Assembly: GCA_020850415.1 (NCBI GenBank)
Contig: JADZER010000037.1
Coordinates: forward strand, 186,001-250,000
From: Phycisphaerales bacterium
Lineage (GTDB): Bacteria; Planctomycetota; Phycisphaerae; Phycisphaerales; UBA1924
DNA: 64,000 nt
Reading direction: 5' to 3'
Shown: in pieces, positions 63,867 to 64,000 of the stretch
Layout: each line of letters opens with the position of its first letter
How positions within the stretch are numbered: the first letter of the stretch is position 1
Program-made: the position numbers and the translations under genes
Notes under the pieces: generated by a model
The model's database searches: none
Seen by the model: the letters and a program-made list of their open reading frames with translations, nothing else
What the model was told of the DNA's origin: nothing

Positions 63867-64000
63867 ATGGGTTCACATGCCGGGTTCAGGGCGGTGGGGG
63901 GGCGTTCCGGGCCGGGTGTCTGGAGGGTGTTGGCGCGTTTGGTGGTGGCGGTGGTCGCGCTGGGCGGGGGCGTGTTCGCGCCCGCGCAGACCGGGGGGGC
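63867..64000 (+). CDS. Start of an exported protein (truncated by window)
   Basis: The first 44 codons run off the window end. The N-terminus is long and basic (GGRSGPGVWRVLARLV) followed by a hydrophobic core VVAVVALGGGVFAPAQ that ends with a signal-peptidase-like APAQ, so the product is probably exported. The Gly-rich content and lack of more sequence prevent a family call. The start follows the TATACT box directly. Confidence 0.6.
   Translation, partial: MGSHAGFRAVGGRSGPGVWRVLARLVVAVVALGGGVFAPAQTGG

Overview
The window is high-GC bacterial DNA that most likely comes from a planctomycete, probably of the class Phycisphaerae. The evidence is a combination of traits rather than a marker gene: two exported proteins with PEP-CTERM-type tails, a giant protein with an LEPR-type N-terminus and a dockerin-like C-terminus, many EF-hand proteins, several DUF1559-like pseudopilins, two sigma-factor/Ser-Thr-kinase gene pairs, an OmcB-like DUF11 protein, and intergenic palindromes of the kind I associate with planctomycetes. 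I found no rRNA, tRNA or CRISPR array.

Layout. 1-6.8 kb: citrate synthase (cut by the window edge), an EF-hand protein, two PEP-CTERM-type exported proteins, an exported zinc metalloprotease, a receiver-like protein and glutamate dehydrogenase. 6.8-10.4 kb: an arginine operon on the minus strand, argR-argC-argB-argF, regulator first, with a promoter so close to argR that the mRNA is probably leaderless. 10.4-16.1 kb: alpha/beta hydrolase, LON-domain protein, a BshC-like protein, a glycosyltransferase and a two-unit ABC-2 permease. 16.2-22 kb: a tandem array of four paralogous, membrane-anchored EF-hand/dockerin-like proteins. 22-30 kb: ClpC, a lipoprotein, HolA, an AAA ATPase and, divergently, an FHA-GAF-histidine kinase.

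30.2-38.2 kb is accessory and the most interesting stretch. Two modules with less biased codon use each begin with a TTGACA box followed by a poly-G tract (15 G and 8 G) in the promoter spacer, and each ends with a related pseudopilin. The second module carries a MauE/DoxX-like membrane protein and a secreted ten-cysteine peptide, and it lies between a 107-bp duplication of the dinB 5' end, so it appears to have been inserted there. The architecture suggests slipped-strand (phase-variable) expression of pseudopilin modules.

38.2-45.4 kb is more ordinary: a small membrane protein with a B12-binding radical SAM enzyme, a TauE/SafE transporter, RidA, MscL, the OmcB-like protein and an MmgE/PrpD protein. 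45.4-49.7 kb is again accessory: a field of palindromic and direct repeats, a low-GC GHKL ATPase with a PD-(D/E)XK nuclease-like C-terminus (a candidate defence gene), a truncated GNAT remnant on the opposite strand, and a repeat-invaded helical protein with its own promoter and operator-like palindrome.

49.7-62.2 kb is a surface and signalling region: a beta-helix protein, then two sigma/kinase pairs on either side of the 1457-residue LEPR/dockerin protein. The window closes with a TIGR01777-type epimerase (a decayed copy of its 3' end lies at 54.5 kb), a Nudix hydrolase and the start of an exported protein.
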